Source: Cycas panzhihuaensis | Taxonomy: Eukaryota; Cycadophyta | NCBI GenBank assembly: GCA_023213395.1 | Contig: CM041465.1 | Location: 58,597,741 to 58,661,740, forward strand | Length of the DNA stretch: 64,000 bases | Direction: 5' to 3' | In this document: positions 11,461-21,309 of the stretch, in pieces | Position numbering within the stretch: the first letter of the stretch is position 1 | How the letters are laid out: each line of letters starts with the position of its first letter | Made by a program: the position numbers and the translations under genes | Notes under the pieces: generated by a model | Databases searched by the model: none | Told to the model about the DNA's origin: nothing | The model's input: the letters and a program-made list of their open reading frames with translations, nothing else

Positions 11461-11700
11461 TTAATAGATAGAAGAAAGAAGATTTTGTAACAAACTAGGT
11501 ACGTAGAATATGTCCTTGATTGAATCATCTTTCAAAGTGACATCACATGATCCTTTCACTTTGAGTTGGGATCCACTCCCAAAAGAAATCTCTTTTCCAG
11601 AGTTAGTATCATATTGATAAGTGGATAAATTCTCCTGGTGTCTTGTCATGTGATGGGAAGCACTAGAGTCAAGAATCCATTGAGGTGATTGATTAGATAG
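11461..11700 (-). pseudogene. E2 aspartic protease
   Basis: Reading in from 11700 gives WILDSSASHHMTRHQE; copia proteases have W-I-L-D-S-G-A-S-x-H-M, so the Gly of D-S-G has become Ser. The following 60 residues (ISFGSGSQLKVKG, then KDIFYVPSLLQNLLS) match the rest of the domain, including the F-Y-V-P-x-L-x-x-N-L-L-S motif. It would cleave the polyprotein. Confidence 0.88.
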
Positions 11701-11719
11701 AGTAACAAATACAGAGGTG

Positions 11720-12720
11720 GAAGTAGTTAAAGAACGATTATGGGATTGTAGTCAGGTTTAAGGTTAGGATTGTAATCCCTTGGAAGCTTTCTAGGCTTTT
11801 GAAACTATTCTACTTCTGTAGACATCAATAGTGTGGCCTTTTTTATAGCAGTAGGTACAACTAATGTTTTGAGAAGGATTAATAGTGTTCTGTTTTAGAA
11901 GGGACTATTTGGAAGTATTTTGATATTTAGGTGGACCAGAATACTTAGTATTATTTTAAGAATTAGGAGGTGCACCTCTATGAGGTTTCTAGAATTTTGG
12001 ATTACCATTAAAGTTGTTTTGATGTTTGGCTTTATTTTGAGGCTTAGATTTGGAAAAAAAAGCCTAAGAAGGATCTTTAAATTTATATGTTTGAATTAAC
12101 ATCATTTGATGCTCTATCAGTTGATTTGTCAACTAATTGAAAGTTATCAGAGGATTACCAGCTTGTTGTCTGGTAGTCTTGAAAAGATTTAAGTGTTTTG
12201 GTAGTTTGTTTATTGTAAGACGAACAAGCGTATTATCATCTTTAGCATGTGTGACTATTTATTCTTCATCACCTACTTTAATTTTAGTTTTAATACAGTT
12301 GCCTAGATCTTTATTGATTAGCTAAATTTTAGATAAAAAGTCTTAGACTTTGGAAAAATCATCATAATTAAGGTCATGCAATTATTGTTCTAGGACAACC
12401 AATTGTTGTGTGTTGACCTTATCACATTTCTCCTTAAGAGTATTCTAAATAGTAGTTAGATCGTCTATATCAGAGAACTATCGATTGATTTCTGGTAAGG
12501 GTAATGTCACGATGGTGCCTAGGGCTGCATCAGAGTTCATCAGATATACCATATAGCTTTCTAAAGTTGCATCTTTTAGTTTTTTGAATTCACCTGTTAC
12601 ATATCACCATATCTTCTGTTGTTTACGTTGATAGGAAATGTGATTCCTCTAGTTAGCATAGTTTAAGCTGTTTAAAACTGGAATTGAAATGTAGGTGGTT
12701 GTCCTTAGAATTAGTGCCAT
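11720..12720 (-). pseudogene. E2 gag, broken
   Basis: The ATG at 12720 begins MALILRTTTYISIPVLN, followed by SLNYANWRNHISYQRKQQ, the N-terminal copia gag motif (L-N-Y-x-x-W). A zinc knuckle at about 11820-11862 reads CTYCYKKGHTIDVY, so C-x2-C-x4-H-x4 is kept but the last Cys is Tyr (TGC to TAC). Gag would form the particle and bind RNA. Several stops interrupt it. Confidence 0.85.
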
Positions 12721-13552
12721 ATTGGGAATTATAAATATTGATTAGAAGTCTGTTTGAATTTAAAAAATTTGGAGAATCTAGATGAAGAAGTATAGGTGAT
12801 AAAAGTCACATAAAAAACTACTAAACATTAGAGTAATTATATTAACATTTCAGAAATATATTTAATCGACTGATAAGTAACTAAAAATCATTATTATTAA
12901 GTTTGTTTGGATACCCTTCCCCTAGAAAGAAAAAGAATTAAATATTCCCCTTTTTTGAAAAAAAAAATGTTAATAGTCCCCCTTGTTGTTTAAGGAAATA
13001 TGTTTGAAAAATAAGTTACTCGTTCAAATATTAAACAAAATAATAATAAGGGTGTTATGTAGACTAGTTACCCTTTAGTTATCTATTTAATGACAAAAAG
13101 AAAAATTTAAATAAGGTTTTAAATAGTTCTCCTTTAGAGGAGGGGAAAGAGTTACTCACTCAAGATGACTTTTTAAAGTATTTAGAGATAAGGATAGAAG
13201 AGGTGCTAGATAAATTTTTACTAAGTGAGGAAATGAAGCCCTAGAGTATGATTTATAAGGATGAAGCTTGGTTAAACATAATTAAGGCTATTAGGATATC
13301 TATCATTATTGAGTTATTAAACCCATAGTTAATCCCATAGTTTAAAAGTGAACTAGAAAAAGAGTAATAATAGGCAATGAATGCATAACTCTAATAAGCT
13401 AATAATACATATTAAGTCATCATAACTATCCTCACTCTTTAATAAGCTCATATCATTATCTTTGAGAGAGGGGACCAATAGGAGGCCATAAATGCTAAGA
13501 AGGAGGAGGAAAGAATAATTTTCTTAGTCCTTTCAAAATATTGAATGTTTAA

Positions 13553-13650
13553 TATAATAAGGGGGGGTTTAAGGTTAACATTAAAATGTAGTAAGGGGGG
13601 GGCTAATGTTAACATTAAAATGCAGTAAGAGGGGGGCTAATGTTGATTAA
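13553..13650 (+). repeat. 34-bp tandem repeat with polypurine tract
   Basis: Two 34-base units start at 13574 and 13608 with GTTAACATTAAAATG, then AGTAAG plus a G run and CTAAT; partial units flank them. The motif GTTAACATTAAGGGGGG also occurs at the true E2 PPT on the other strand (8458-8475), so these repeats look like PPT-region copies in inverted orientation. They stand just upstream of the P450 fragment. Confidence 0.8.
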
Positions 13651-13890
13651 ATGTAAATTAAACTAAATCAAAAGGTATAAAGCAATAACAGACCTGATGA
13701 ATTTATTAAAAAAGGGAAATCACTTTTGCATTTGCAAAAACGTTAGTTTGTTTTAAAATTAAATTTGGGGTCCAAGGGGGGGAAGGATAGTGAAACCCTA
13801 CCTATTCATTTTCGTGGCAGTGGTTGTGGGTTTTACTTTACAGTCTTTGACTTCATATCAACAGGAGCGGCGGTAGTTGACGCATTGCAG

Positions 13891-14680
13891 GTTCAATGTT
13901 AGCAAGGCTGTATCTTCCCTTACTAATAATATAATTTGCAAGCTGACCTTTGGTAGAAAGTATACCTCAAGGGGGACTTCATTCCTTGGCTTCAGTGGAT
14001 GGACCTGCAGGGCCTCAATTATCATCAGATGAAAGTTCATAAGGCTTTTGATGTGTTTGTTGAGAAGATCATACAAGAGCATGGGGGAAAGAATGATCTG
14101 CAATGAGACATCGTGGACGTTTTACTTTCAATCTCTCAACACGAATATAGTAATGCAGAGACGAAGGTTACACGAGATAGCATAAAAGTTGTCATCCTTG
14201 TATGCCAAACTACCCTCCTTTTCTCTTTTGCAGTTGTATTAAATATGTTATTACCTGATATTATCCTGATTTTGGCAGGATATTTTATCAGCTGGGATGG
14301 ATACTCATCCGCGGTGTTAGAGTGGGGAATGTATGAACTATTAAAAAATCCTTAGATAATGAAGAAAGTGCAAGAGGAGTTGAAGAAAGTGATTGGATTG
14401 GATTGAATGGTAGACAAGTCTGATCTCCCTCGTCTGGACTACTTATATTTGGTGGTGAAAGAAACACTGATACTTCACCCTTTAGCCCCATTGCTGGCTC
14501 CACATGAATCCATGGTCATTTATGCTATAGACGGATATGAAATACTGGCCAAGTCTCATTGCACCAATAGGTGTCCTGAGGGCACTTCGGCGAGGGAGTT
14601 TGCTCACTGGGAATGTCCCTCACTAGGAAATCCCTCCAGTTTGAAAGGAATGTTGTCAGGACCCTTAATCCTCTTCTTCC
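13891..14680 (+). pseudogene. Cytochrome P450 gene fragment with intron, captured by E2
   Basis: Plus-strand translation gives FNVSKAVSSLTNNIICKLTF then GRKY, GDFIPWLQWMDLQGLN, VFVEKIIQEH and DIVDVLLSIS: the central part of a plant A-type microsomal P450. The frame reaches IKVVIL at 14199, followed by a GT...AG intron (14200-14278, 79 nt, phase 0). Exon 2 begins DILSAGMDT, the I-helix oxygen-binding motif, then LEWGMYELLKNP and LVVKETLILHP. In the K-helix the Arg of E-x-x-R is Ile. Later sequence (WECPSLGNP) decays; the heme-Cys region is missing. It resembles CYP750/CYP736-like conifer enzymes, from memory. Stops at 'Q-stop-DIVD' and after LLKNP, and a one-base deletion near 14310, make it dead. 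It lies antisense inside the E2 leader. Confidence 0.9.
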
Positions 14681-14879
14681 ATACTTGCGTACATCTTTTT
14701 ACAACTCTGTCTAATTTTTCTAGTCGAATCATACCATAAACGAAATGTATTTTCAAACAAAAGTTTGTGGAAATTGTCAGAAGTGCATCACAAGTAGCCC
14801 TAGAGGCTAGGGTGGGCCCAATTTTCTAATTCCCTGGTGGAGTTTTTTAGGGTTTAAATAACAAATTCTGATTCAGAGT

Positions 14880-14891
14880 GCTCTGATATCA
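14880..14891 (-). other. E2 primer-binding site (tRNA-Met type)
   Basis: On the minus strand TGATATCAGAGC directly follows the 5' LTR. It matches the plant initiator-Met site at 11 of 12 bases. Confidence 0.9.
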
Positions 14892-15332
14892 TGTTGAAAA
14901 GAGGTAACATGTACGATATCAACAAGATCTAAAATAACAACCATATACAGGTATCAAATGACATTGTACACATACACATATTTAGCAGGTGGAAAACCCC
15001 TTCTGGAGAAGAAAACCCACCTCTTTAATTTGTAAATTTATTCATTAAAAAACTTTACATAAAGGCTTGCCATAATTACCATCTACATACTAAACTAGGA
15101 TGGAAATTAGCCTTTAGATTGGCTTATGACAGCCTCCTAGATTCCTGGAACCAACTCCTAGAATCTAGGAGAGACTATTAAAGAAATAGAGGTTCGTTGA
15201 AATGGGCAGTTGCTCATTTCAACGACCATTACATAATAAATAATAATTAACATAAACTTTATAAAATGAACTTTAATAACTTATAATTACAATATTAACA
15301 TGTGACATAAAGTAACATTAACTTTTCTAACA
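14892..15332 (-). repeat. E2 5' LTR
   Basis: The 441-base repeat starts TGTTGAAAAGAGG and ends TTTTCTAACA on the plus strand, so on the minus strand it is TGTTAG...CAACA. It abuts the PBS and contains the conserved 11-bp-stem hairpin at 15134-15171. Confidence 0.93.
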
Positions 15333-17319
15333 ATCTTTATATCTACCAAAACTATAACCTATATTATGTTGTATCACGCTATGACTATATCATTACTTGT
15401 AACCTACAATATATATCATCTGTAAATCTCTCATTTATTATACTTATGTTTTGTAAGCATTGACTTATAAAACCCTTTATATAAACTTTTATTAACATGT
15501 ATGTAGTCATCTGTATACATTAGTGATTAATTATGAACAATCAACTTGTAAATATTAACCATCAATCATCATACAAAAATAATAACTAATATATGAAGTA
15601 TTTTCTTAAATATTTTCATATCTTCACTTGTATATATGCTTTCATCAACAACTATAAACCAATCATTAAATCAATAAATAAATAAATCGATTATTAAATC
15701 TATATAAAATAATAACCATCTACTGAAATACATAAGTAACCAGCCTCTATAATCACTATTTCTCTAGGTAATTATTTTAGATACATGGTTTATCAGCTTT
15801 TAGAATGCTTATTATAAGAGTAGCATAATCTTGCCTCTTGTGTACAAGTTAGAATAATATAATTGAGTATGTTGTAAAAGAGTAGCTTATGAAACCTTTA
15901 TTTTCTTCTTACAGATAAGATTTCTTTTATGTGCTTTCTCACTTGCATACTTTTGTAGCTTTCTTTTGGCAACCATTCTATCAATAAAATATTAATCATC
16001 ATCAAATCAAATAATCATCTCAAATATACTAACTCTTAGAACAAGTCAAACTACTTGGCCAAGATAAGTTAGATATAATAAGGTAACATAAATATCTATT
16101 TGTATGCCTCTTATCACACATGGCTAATTAGATTTCTCACTGACAAACACTTTTATTTTTTAGGTAGATAACCTCAATAATTGATTATTAGTTAAATAAC
16201 ATTAACATCTAATTTAGTATGCCAATAAGCAAACATATGAGACTTCTCCATATCTCACAAATAGGTGGAATTATCAAATCATTATCACTCTAATATTAAT
16301 CAAATAAACTAGGCATTTTATGAAATACTAGGTACTATCATTTTATCAAACAAGTATAATCATCATTAATTATATAATTGTTCAAACTAGATGATCTATT
16401 CATTTGACTAGTGTTGTACATAACTAAACTAAATATGATTTTTTAAAGGGGATTTTTCATGTTCAACATATCAATAAATTCCCATATTAATATAATGTCA
16501 AACATATCCTACTTCATATTTTTTTTAATTGTCATGAGTCTTCAAATATCTTAAATAAGCCTAAAATTATTCACTTTTAAATGAAACATTAATTTTTTTC
16601 TTAATATTTTAAAAATAACTTCACCATCATATCTAGAACCTTTGAAAACATTGGAATATCTATTTTTTTTTTTTATGTCATAAGATGCAACTTTATAAAG
16701 TTTAAAGCACTTTGAATAAGTTTACCCTTTAATATATCTATCATCTGTTATCTAAAATATACCTTACAGCCACCTATTTTGATCATCATGAAGTTCTATT
16801 TCTAATGCAACTAATGACACTTGTTATGATATTCCAATGAGAAGTTATAGTAACAAATATACTAGAGTATAATGAAAAAGCATGTGATCCTTAATAAAAT
16901 GAATTTTAGATTTTAAAATTTAATTTAATTTAATTAATAATATTTACAATTATAAAAGGATTCCAATTTAGTTTAATTTAATTTGGAATTTGTCCCCTTT
17001 ATGAATTAGCCTACAACTGTGTTCTCTCACCCTTGTGACCATCAGTTAACTGATAGAGTGTTAAGCAAAATTTTAAAAATTATTAAAAATAATTTAATTT
17101 TTTATTTCAAATATAATTAGTTTTTATACTATCAATTTTTTTTTTACATATAAATTTTTCCTACAATGAAGATCTCTGTAAAAATTCTACTCTATAAACT
17201 TAGGAATCTACATGATCTTTATTCACCTTCTTTATCTTTATATAGTTGGGTGTTCCTTCCTTCATTCTCTTACTAACCATGGTGATTTGTTGGCTTCAAG
17301 TTTCACCTCTATTATGGAT
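15333..17319. other. AT-rich spacer, no gene recognised
   Basis: Two kilobases of A+T-rich sequence with stops in all frames. I saw short poly-T and poly-A runs but no domain motif, LTR terminus or RNA fold I would defend. Confidence 0.5.
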
Positions 17320-17664
17320 GAGCTTTAAATTAGGATATTTTCATATCTAGGCATCTCCATAATTTCATTTATGTATGGGGCATATCTACTATTTAGTTAT
17401 GAAGCCATGTCTAAATACTTGATTAAACCCTCTTTAGTAATGATCATATTAATCTCTATTTGGATCATATACTCCACCAACATCTAACACCACATACAAT
17501 GTGTCTAGTATCCATGGGTATCTAGTTTGTACAACATCCATGTCAATAAATTTATCGGTAAAGCATATCATGTAGCACCCCAAAGCCTTGTCACAATGGA
17601 AAGTATTATTATGAGTTCTAATCCTTTTTGATGTTTTGGAATTTTCTACTCTGTGAGGTGCCAT
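17320..17664 (-). pseudogene. MYG1-like (UPF0160) gene fragment
   Basis: Minus-strand translation from the ATG at 17664 contains RIRTHNNTFHCDKALGCYMI, DVVQTRYPWILDTLYVVL and LDVGGVYDPNRD, then a stop followed by YDHY, a stop and RGFNQVFRHGFITK. This matches the N-terminal DHH-type region of MYG1, a conserved eukaryotic exonuclease acting on mitochondrial and nucleolar RNA in studied species. Family members have T-H-x-G-x-F-H-C-D-E-A-L and R-Y-D-H-H-Q, so the acidic residue after Cys-Asp is Lys, the DHH reads DHY, and Arg and Gln codons have become stops. After FITK the frame breaks; only about 110 of some 340 residues remain. No intron is visible. No LTR brackets it clearly, so the copying mechanism is open. 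Confidence 0.85.
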
Positions 17665-18369
17665 GGTTTATAAGGGATATCCATGCATTTGCTAAAGATA
17701 CCATTGATGACAATGGCCAATAGATCAATGCAATATTTTCACATGTATATCTTGCTCTGAATAAGATAAAATATTTAAAGGATTATACTTTTGTAAATAG
17801 GCATTTATTAGAATGAATTGTAGACAACATTGAGTTAGGATTATACCATATAACATTGGTATAGATGGATTCATCCTATCAAAGGAATAAGACCCTAGAT
17901 ATACTTGGGGTAGCCCATAGTATTAAATTAAATCACGCACTTTCCATCATGGTGTAAAGTCATCAATTACTCGTTTAGTCACTATTGATGCTTATGAAGA
18001 TATGCCCTCTTGATATGCATATATAGATAATCATAATATGAAAAAATATCTAATAAATATTAAAAATATTTTATAAATATTATTAATATATCAATCATAC
18101 CTTTAACTTACCTCTTATCCACATATCATAGAATAATGATGCCCTCATCTCATGTTAATATTCAATAAACCATTTAATAATATACCCTTATAAACATTTT
18201 GTGCCACTATAATATCATGCCATAATCACCAATTCCATATACCACATATTTGTCATAACTTATTGAATATGTTTTTTATATCTAGTACCTATCTATGTTT
18301 ACCTCTCATCATATTATATAGGCCTACTACTTATTTTCCTATTTCATTGATGGGGTACTGGCTTCATTC
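17665..18369. other. AT-rich spacer, no gene recognised
   Basis: About 700 bases between the MYG1 fragment and the dispersed repeat. I tried both strands and saw no convincing protein motif. Confidence 0.4.
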
Positions 18370-18900
18370 TAGTAATGAATCTCTATTATGAGACACTCAC
18401 AAAAGCCTCTAGAATGCTTCATTGGTAATAGTAAATCTTTAAGGACACTCATAAAAGCCTTCACTAATGAATGGATTATCTCCATTAATGTATTACTTTT
18501 AGAGGGTGATTAGTCCTACTTAAGTAATTTGTTATGCATGGACTTTAAATACACCTACATGTTCTTAAGAACATGGATCCAACATGTTAAAATAATATCT
18601 ACAATAAGTTAAATATAACATACCATTAGTATTTATTATACTTCATCATGAGGCTTCATATATGGCTTAAATTCATCTCATTCATCTACTTCATATGGCC
18701 CCTAGATCTTATTCACATATCATTGGTATAACTCTAGCATATTCAAATTTCTTACTCATCAAATTCACCATATTATTAGCTCCTATAATGGCTCTTTTAC
18801 TAGCTCTATCTTTGGCTCATATTGGTTCATCAAATGGGTCATATAGGCTTTTTCCTACTACATAAGATCTCTCAACTAACGATGGATTTCATACCATGTT
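18370..18900 (-). repeat. Dispersed repeat, shared with 57030-57440; likely LTR-element leader
   Basis: Two long stretches match the right side of the window in the same orientation: ATGAGACACTCACAAAAGCC region (about 18385-18480) and the AACATACCATTAGTATTT region through CTACATAAGATCT to ATACCATGTTAG (about 18625-18905). The right-hand copy ends in CTCTAATACCATGTTAAG, whose reverse complement includes TGGTATTAGAG, a Met-type primer site next to a TGTTA LTR-like start. I infer the 5' leader of an uncharacterised minus-strand LTR element. Confidence 0.6.
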
Positions 18901-19098
18901 AGAATTTATAATTGTAACTTTAAAACCATATTAGAAATATAGAGTATAACATAATAAAATATAATATGTACGTATAGTAATAGGATAATATCATTCATTA
19001 TGTATATATAATGAATAAATATAAATATAAAGTATAAAATAGATAATATATACATCAATAAATATTATAAGCACTCACCACAAGAGAGATAATTGATT

Positions 19099-19440
19099 TG
19101 TTGGGGTTAATGTTCATCACCTCACTCCCACCTTTCACACATGTGAGTGTACATATATTAAGGTAAGTCAGGTAAGGTTAAGTTGATTTGAGTTGAGTTA
19201 TTAAGTTATGTAATATTTTATTGTTGTTTGAATTCTAGGGGTTGGGGAGTTTCCCTCCTCCTCCAAACTATATATTTGGAGGGGTGTGCAACCTTGGTGT
19301 TTTTAGACACCGCCTATATTAGAAATTTGCTATGTACTCTTTCAAAAATGGAATGAATACAAAGGTTTATATGTTTATGCAATAATGTTTTGACTATTTG
19401 ATTATGTTATGCTCTGTCTCCATTATTTTATGATCCTTCA
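19099..19440 (+). repeat. Copia-type LTR, plus orientation, no partner found
   Basis: Begins TGTTGGGGTTAATG and ends ATGATCCTTCA directly before a primer-binding site, the layout of a 5' LTR. A TATA-like AACTATATATTTGG lies near 19260. I found no second copy in the window, so the 3' LTR is lost or outside. Confidence 0.7.
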
Positions 19441-19442
19441 TT

Positions 19443-19484
19443 TAGTATCAGAGCTTCTTTAGCTCCTTCATTTGGTATTAGAGC
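19443..19484 (+). other. Duplicated primer-binding site
   Basis: TAGTATCAGAGC (19443-19454) follows the LTR, and TGGTATTAGAGC occurs again at 19473-19484; each differs by one base from the initiator-Met site TGGTATCAGAGC. The 30-base unit CCTTCATTT...AGCT is tandemly repeated, so the end of the LTR and the PBS were duplicated together. Confidence 0.8.
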
Positions 19485-19874
19485 AAAAGAGGTTATTTGA
19501 TAACTATTTATGTGATCTAGCTCTTCATACGCTTGGTGAAAGTGTTGCATATGATTGCTTGTTGGAATCCTGGCAAGCCGATCTATCTACCAGAGAAATT
19601 GGTTCGAAGTTTCTCCTTGGGTAGAAGAAGATCTCGACCTCTGAAGTCTATCTTCTACAAATTTGTCATAATGACATTACTAGATTCTTCATATATTTAT
19701 ATTCAGATATAAACATATATATATTCTTTATTTCTTTGATATATTTCCTTCAATATATTTAAAAGATTTGGTTTGTGTCTCCCTTATTATATTTTTTTAT
19801 TGATTATTTGTATTACAATCTTTATCTCCGCCATGACCTTTAGCTATACCTCCTCGTATATCTCCATTAAAACT

Positions 19875-20107
19875 AGAAGTCCCTACTTGCTACCTTTTCA
19901 AGATTCTGGAGTTGAGTTGGGTTCCCTGATAGATGTGTTTGTATAGATCTGAAGAGGATCATATTTAAACCTCAAATTGGATTTTGACGTTGTTTTTGAA
20001 TAAAATATAAGGCTTCTACTGGTACTCCTTTGTTCACAATTTGGCTTTGGTCTAAACCTAGCTGTTATATGACTCAGCTGCAACGATGCCACCACCGAGA
20101 TTCCCAT
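19875..20107 (-). pseudogene. Possible plastid-targeting N-terminal exon
   Basis: From the ATG at 20107 the minus strand reads MGISVVASLQLSHITARFRP followed by a stretch rich in Ser, Thr, Arg and Lys with almost no acidic residues (EQRSTSRSLIFYSKTTSKSN). That composition fits a chloroplast transit peptide. The frame runs to about 19898; just beyond, AAAG/GTAGC could be a splice donor. It continues the minus-strand chain of gene pieces after the SDR fragment. I do not recognise the protein, and composition alone is weak evidence. Confidence 0.3.
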
Positions 20108-20221
20108 CACGCTCAGGATTCCTGGGATAAAGGATTCTACCCACGATAATTTGGTTACTGTTGGGATGCTTCTGGAGAACTAGATCCAGAGCTTGTTGCA
20201 CCTTCACATGACTCGTATCAG

Positions 20222-20458
20222 CCCTATTCAAAAATTAGCAAGCCGCTTAGAATCTTCAGAACAGGATCCACATTTGGATTAGCAGTTACATTAGAAACAA
20301 CTATGTCTATGTGACTATACACATTTATGGTGTTCTGGATGAGATCTTTTCTCTATTCGCCATTTGATACGTGACAAGCAACTCTGAGAATGTTTATTCC
20401 TTTAGCTCTAAGTTTTTCAACCACCTCGTCCACATTCTTTTGCTTACGGGAGGGAAAC
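20222..20458 (-). pseudogene. SDR fragment, DHRS4/tropinone-reductase-like
   Basis: Minus-strand translation shows SRKQKNVDEVVEKLRAKG, INILRVACHVSNGE, a TAG, RKDLIQNTINVYSHIDIVVSN and NPNVDPVLKI. This is the second part of the NAD(P)-binding fold of a classical short-chain dehydrogenase/reductase, closest to plant DHRS4-like enzymes: the S-S-R-K-Q stretch after beta-2, the C-H-V-S loop and the S-N-A-A-x-N-P motif, here S-N-V-T-A-N-P. The exon opens with a plausible acceptor (TTATAG/GTTTCC) and one extra C near its start. Neither the Gly-rich cofactor loop nor the Ser-Tyr-Lys catalytic residues are present, so it is a single-exon-sized piece. It lies 127 bases from an importin fragment on the same strand. 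Confidence 0.82.
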
Positions 20459-20585
20459 CTATAATATCCTGTATATATATCATGAACCTTTATGTCTTAA
20501 GTTGAGACATTGCAAAGAAATACTTACATATTAGAGAAATCATTTTGTCAAATTTTAGAAGGGGACTCCACTTTTTCCATCTTAC
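20459..20585 (-). other. Chimeric intron between importin-like and SDR-like exons
   Basis: On the minus strand GTAAGATGG follows the importin exon and TACAGGATATTATAG precedes the SDR exon, giving a 127-base GT...AG interval. The donor and acceptor come from two different host genes, so splicing here would fuse unrelated exons. Whether it is spliced is unknown. Confidence 0.6.
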
Positions 20586-20978
20586 CTAATTTCAGCTAGT
20601 AAGCATGCGAGGTCACTGATCATCTTTTCATTCCTGCTTGTAAGGGCTGGTAGCAATAGTCCATCTTTAAATGACTTCACCCTAGAAAGTAGCACTTGTG
20701 TTAGTCCCTCATATCAACTCACAAGCTCAATAAGAACTTCTACATCCAATTTGAATAAAGAAGACACCTACAAGGAGTTATACACAAAATTAAGAAGTGG
20801 GTCTGTTGGAAAAGTATTTTGTGGAATCTCCGTAAAGCACCCCAAACAAACCCAACTCAGTAAACATCACAAAATTTTACGATTTCTCTCATGCAGTTGA
20901 ATGCTCTCCATAACCTTATCTTCAGTCTGGTGAAGCAAGAACTCAAGAACAACAAGAGTATGAGAGAGGAGTTCCAAG
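20586..20978 (-). pseudogene. Importin-13 / transportin-3-like exon fragment
   Basis: The 393-base minus-strand frame reads LELLSHTLVVLEFLLHQTED, MESIQLHERNRKIL, CLLSWVCLGCFTEIPQNTF, PTDPLLNFVYNSL, DVEVLIELVS, QVLLSRVKSFKDGLLLPALT and NEKMISDLACLLAEI. This matches an internal HEAT-repeat part of plant importin-13/transportin-SR-type nuclear import receptors; spacing and conserved words agree, from memory of the family. The exon is bounded by an acceptor-like TTCAG and a good donor (ATTAG/GTAAG). Three stops interrupt it: TGA for a CGA, TAG for a CAG, and TGA in the V-S-x-Y segment. It is one exon of a gene normally around 1000 residues long. Upstream, only about 28 bases separate it from an ENOD93 fragment. 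Confidence 0.82.
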
Positions 20979-21006
20979 CTGAACTGCCACCTTCGAGTTA
21001 AACTCA

Positions 21007-21300
21007 CTATGTTATTATTGTTTTGGTCTTCAATAATCTCTTTAGGTTCCCAAAGGAGTTTTTTTGCACAGATTCTAGAATGGTCTTATCTGCCACAATA
21101 AAATAAACTGCACTTGAAACCGTCGATATGATAAGCGTCTACGCCATGTAGTTGAGATTAGACCTTGCCTAGGGGATTACCCGTGCACTGATCAGTGTCA
21201 GAATAACAGTTACAAGACATGTGATTGCAGCTACCTTCACCCTTGCTTTCATAGCAACTGCCTTCATCCCAATTGCAATACTTAGCTTGATCTTATAACC
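21007..21300 (-). pseudogene. Early nodulin 93 (ENOD93)-like fragment
   Basis: The minus-strand frame reads GYKIKLSIAIGMKAVAMKAR, VKVAAITCLVTVILTLISAR, VIP, a TAG, ARSNLNYMA, a TAG, TLIISTVSSAVYFIVADKTI, LESVQKNSFGNL. This is the ENOD93 domain: a hydrophobic helix, the P-W-A-x-x-N-L-N-x-x-A-Q-A-L-I-I-S motif, then A-Y-F-I-x-A-D-K-x-I-L. The two stops replace exactly the conserved Trp and Gln. ENOD93 proteins are small membrane proteins, recently linked to mitochondrial respiration in plants. An acceptor-like TTGCAG lies at the exon start. The frame then runs directly into the importin fragment on the same strand. Confidence 0.8.
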
Positions 21301-21309
21301 CTCTGCAAT

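Larger units (their letters stand above)
12721..14879 (-). other. E2 untranslated leader with foreign insert
   Basis: The stretch between the gag start and the primer-binding site is about 2.2 kb, unusually long for a copia element. It holds, from left to right, AT-rich DNA without motifs (12721-13550), a polypurine-containing tandem repeat (13553-13650), an antisense cytochrome P450 fragment (13891-14680) and about 200 bases next to the PBS. Confidence 0.75.
8070..15332 (-). mobile_element. E2: decayed Ty1/copia element carrying an antisense P450 fragment
   Basis: Minus-strand copia-type element in the order 5' LTR, PBS, long leader, gag, protease, integrase, RT, RNase H, PPT, 3' LTR. Integrase lies before RT, which defines Ty1/copia. 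The right LTR (14892-15332) is complete; the left one lacks its outer 50 or so bases. The leader between PBS and the gag ATG (12720) is about 2.2 kb and contains a host cytochrome P450 fragment in reverse orientation to the element. LTRs differ at about one base in ten by eye. No target duplication is provable because the left edge is rearranged, though AATCT follows the right LTR and also occurs at 8054. Confidence 0.92.

Noticed and set aside
18370-18900. Possible SINE or CRISPR-like repeat
   Set aside because: No pol III boxes, no regular spacer-repeat pattern; the PBS-like end points to an LTR element.
20110-20221. Open frame with QQALDLVLQKHPNSNQIIVG between the SDR and transit-peptide-like pieces
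   Set aside because: Looks protein-like but I could not match it to any family; too short to call separately.
21080-21300. Plus-strand hydrophobic stretch that at first looked like a DUF599-type membrane protein
   Set aside because: The minus strand gives a much better match to ENOD93, with conserved motifs and stops at expected Trp and Gln codons.
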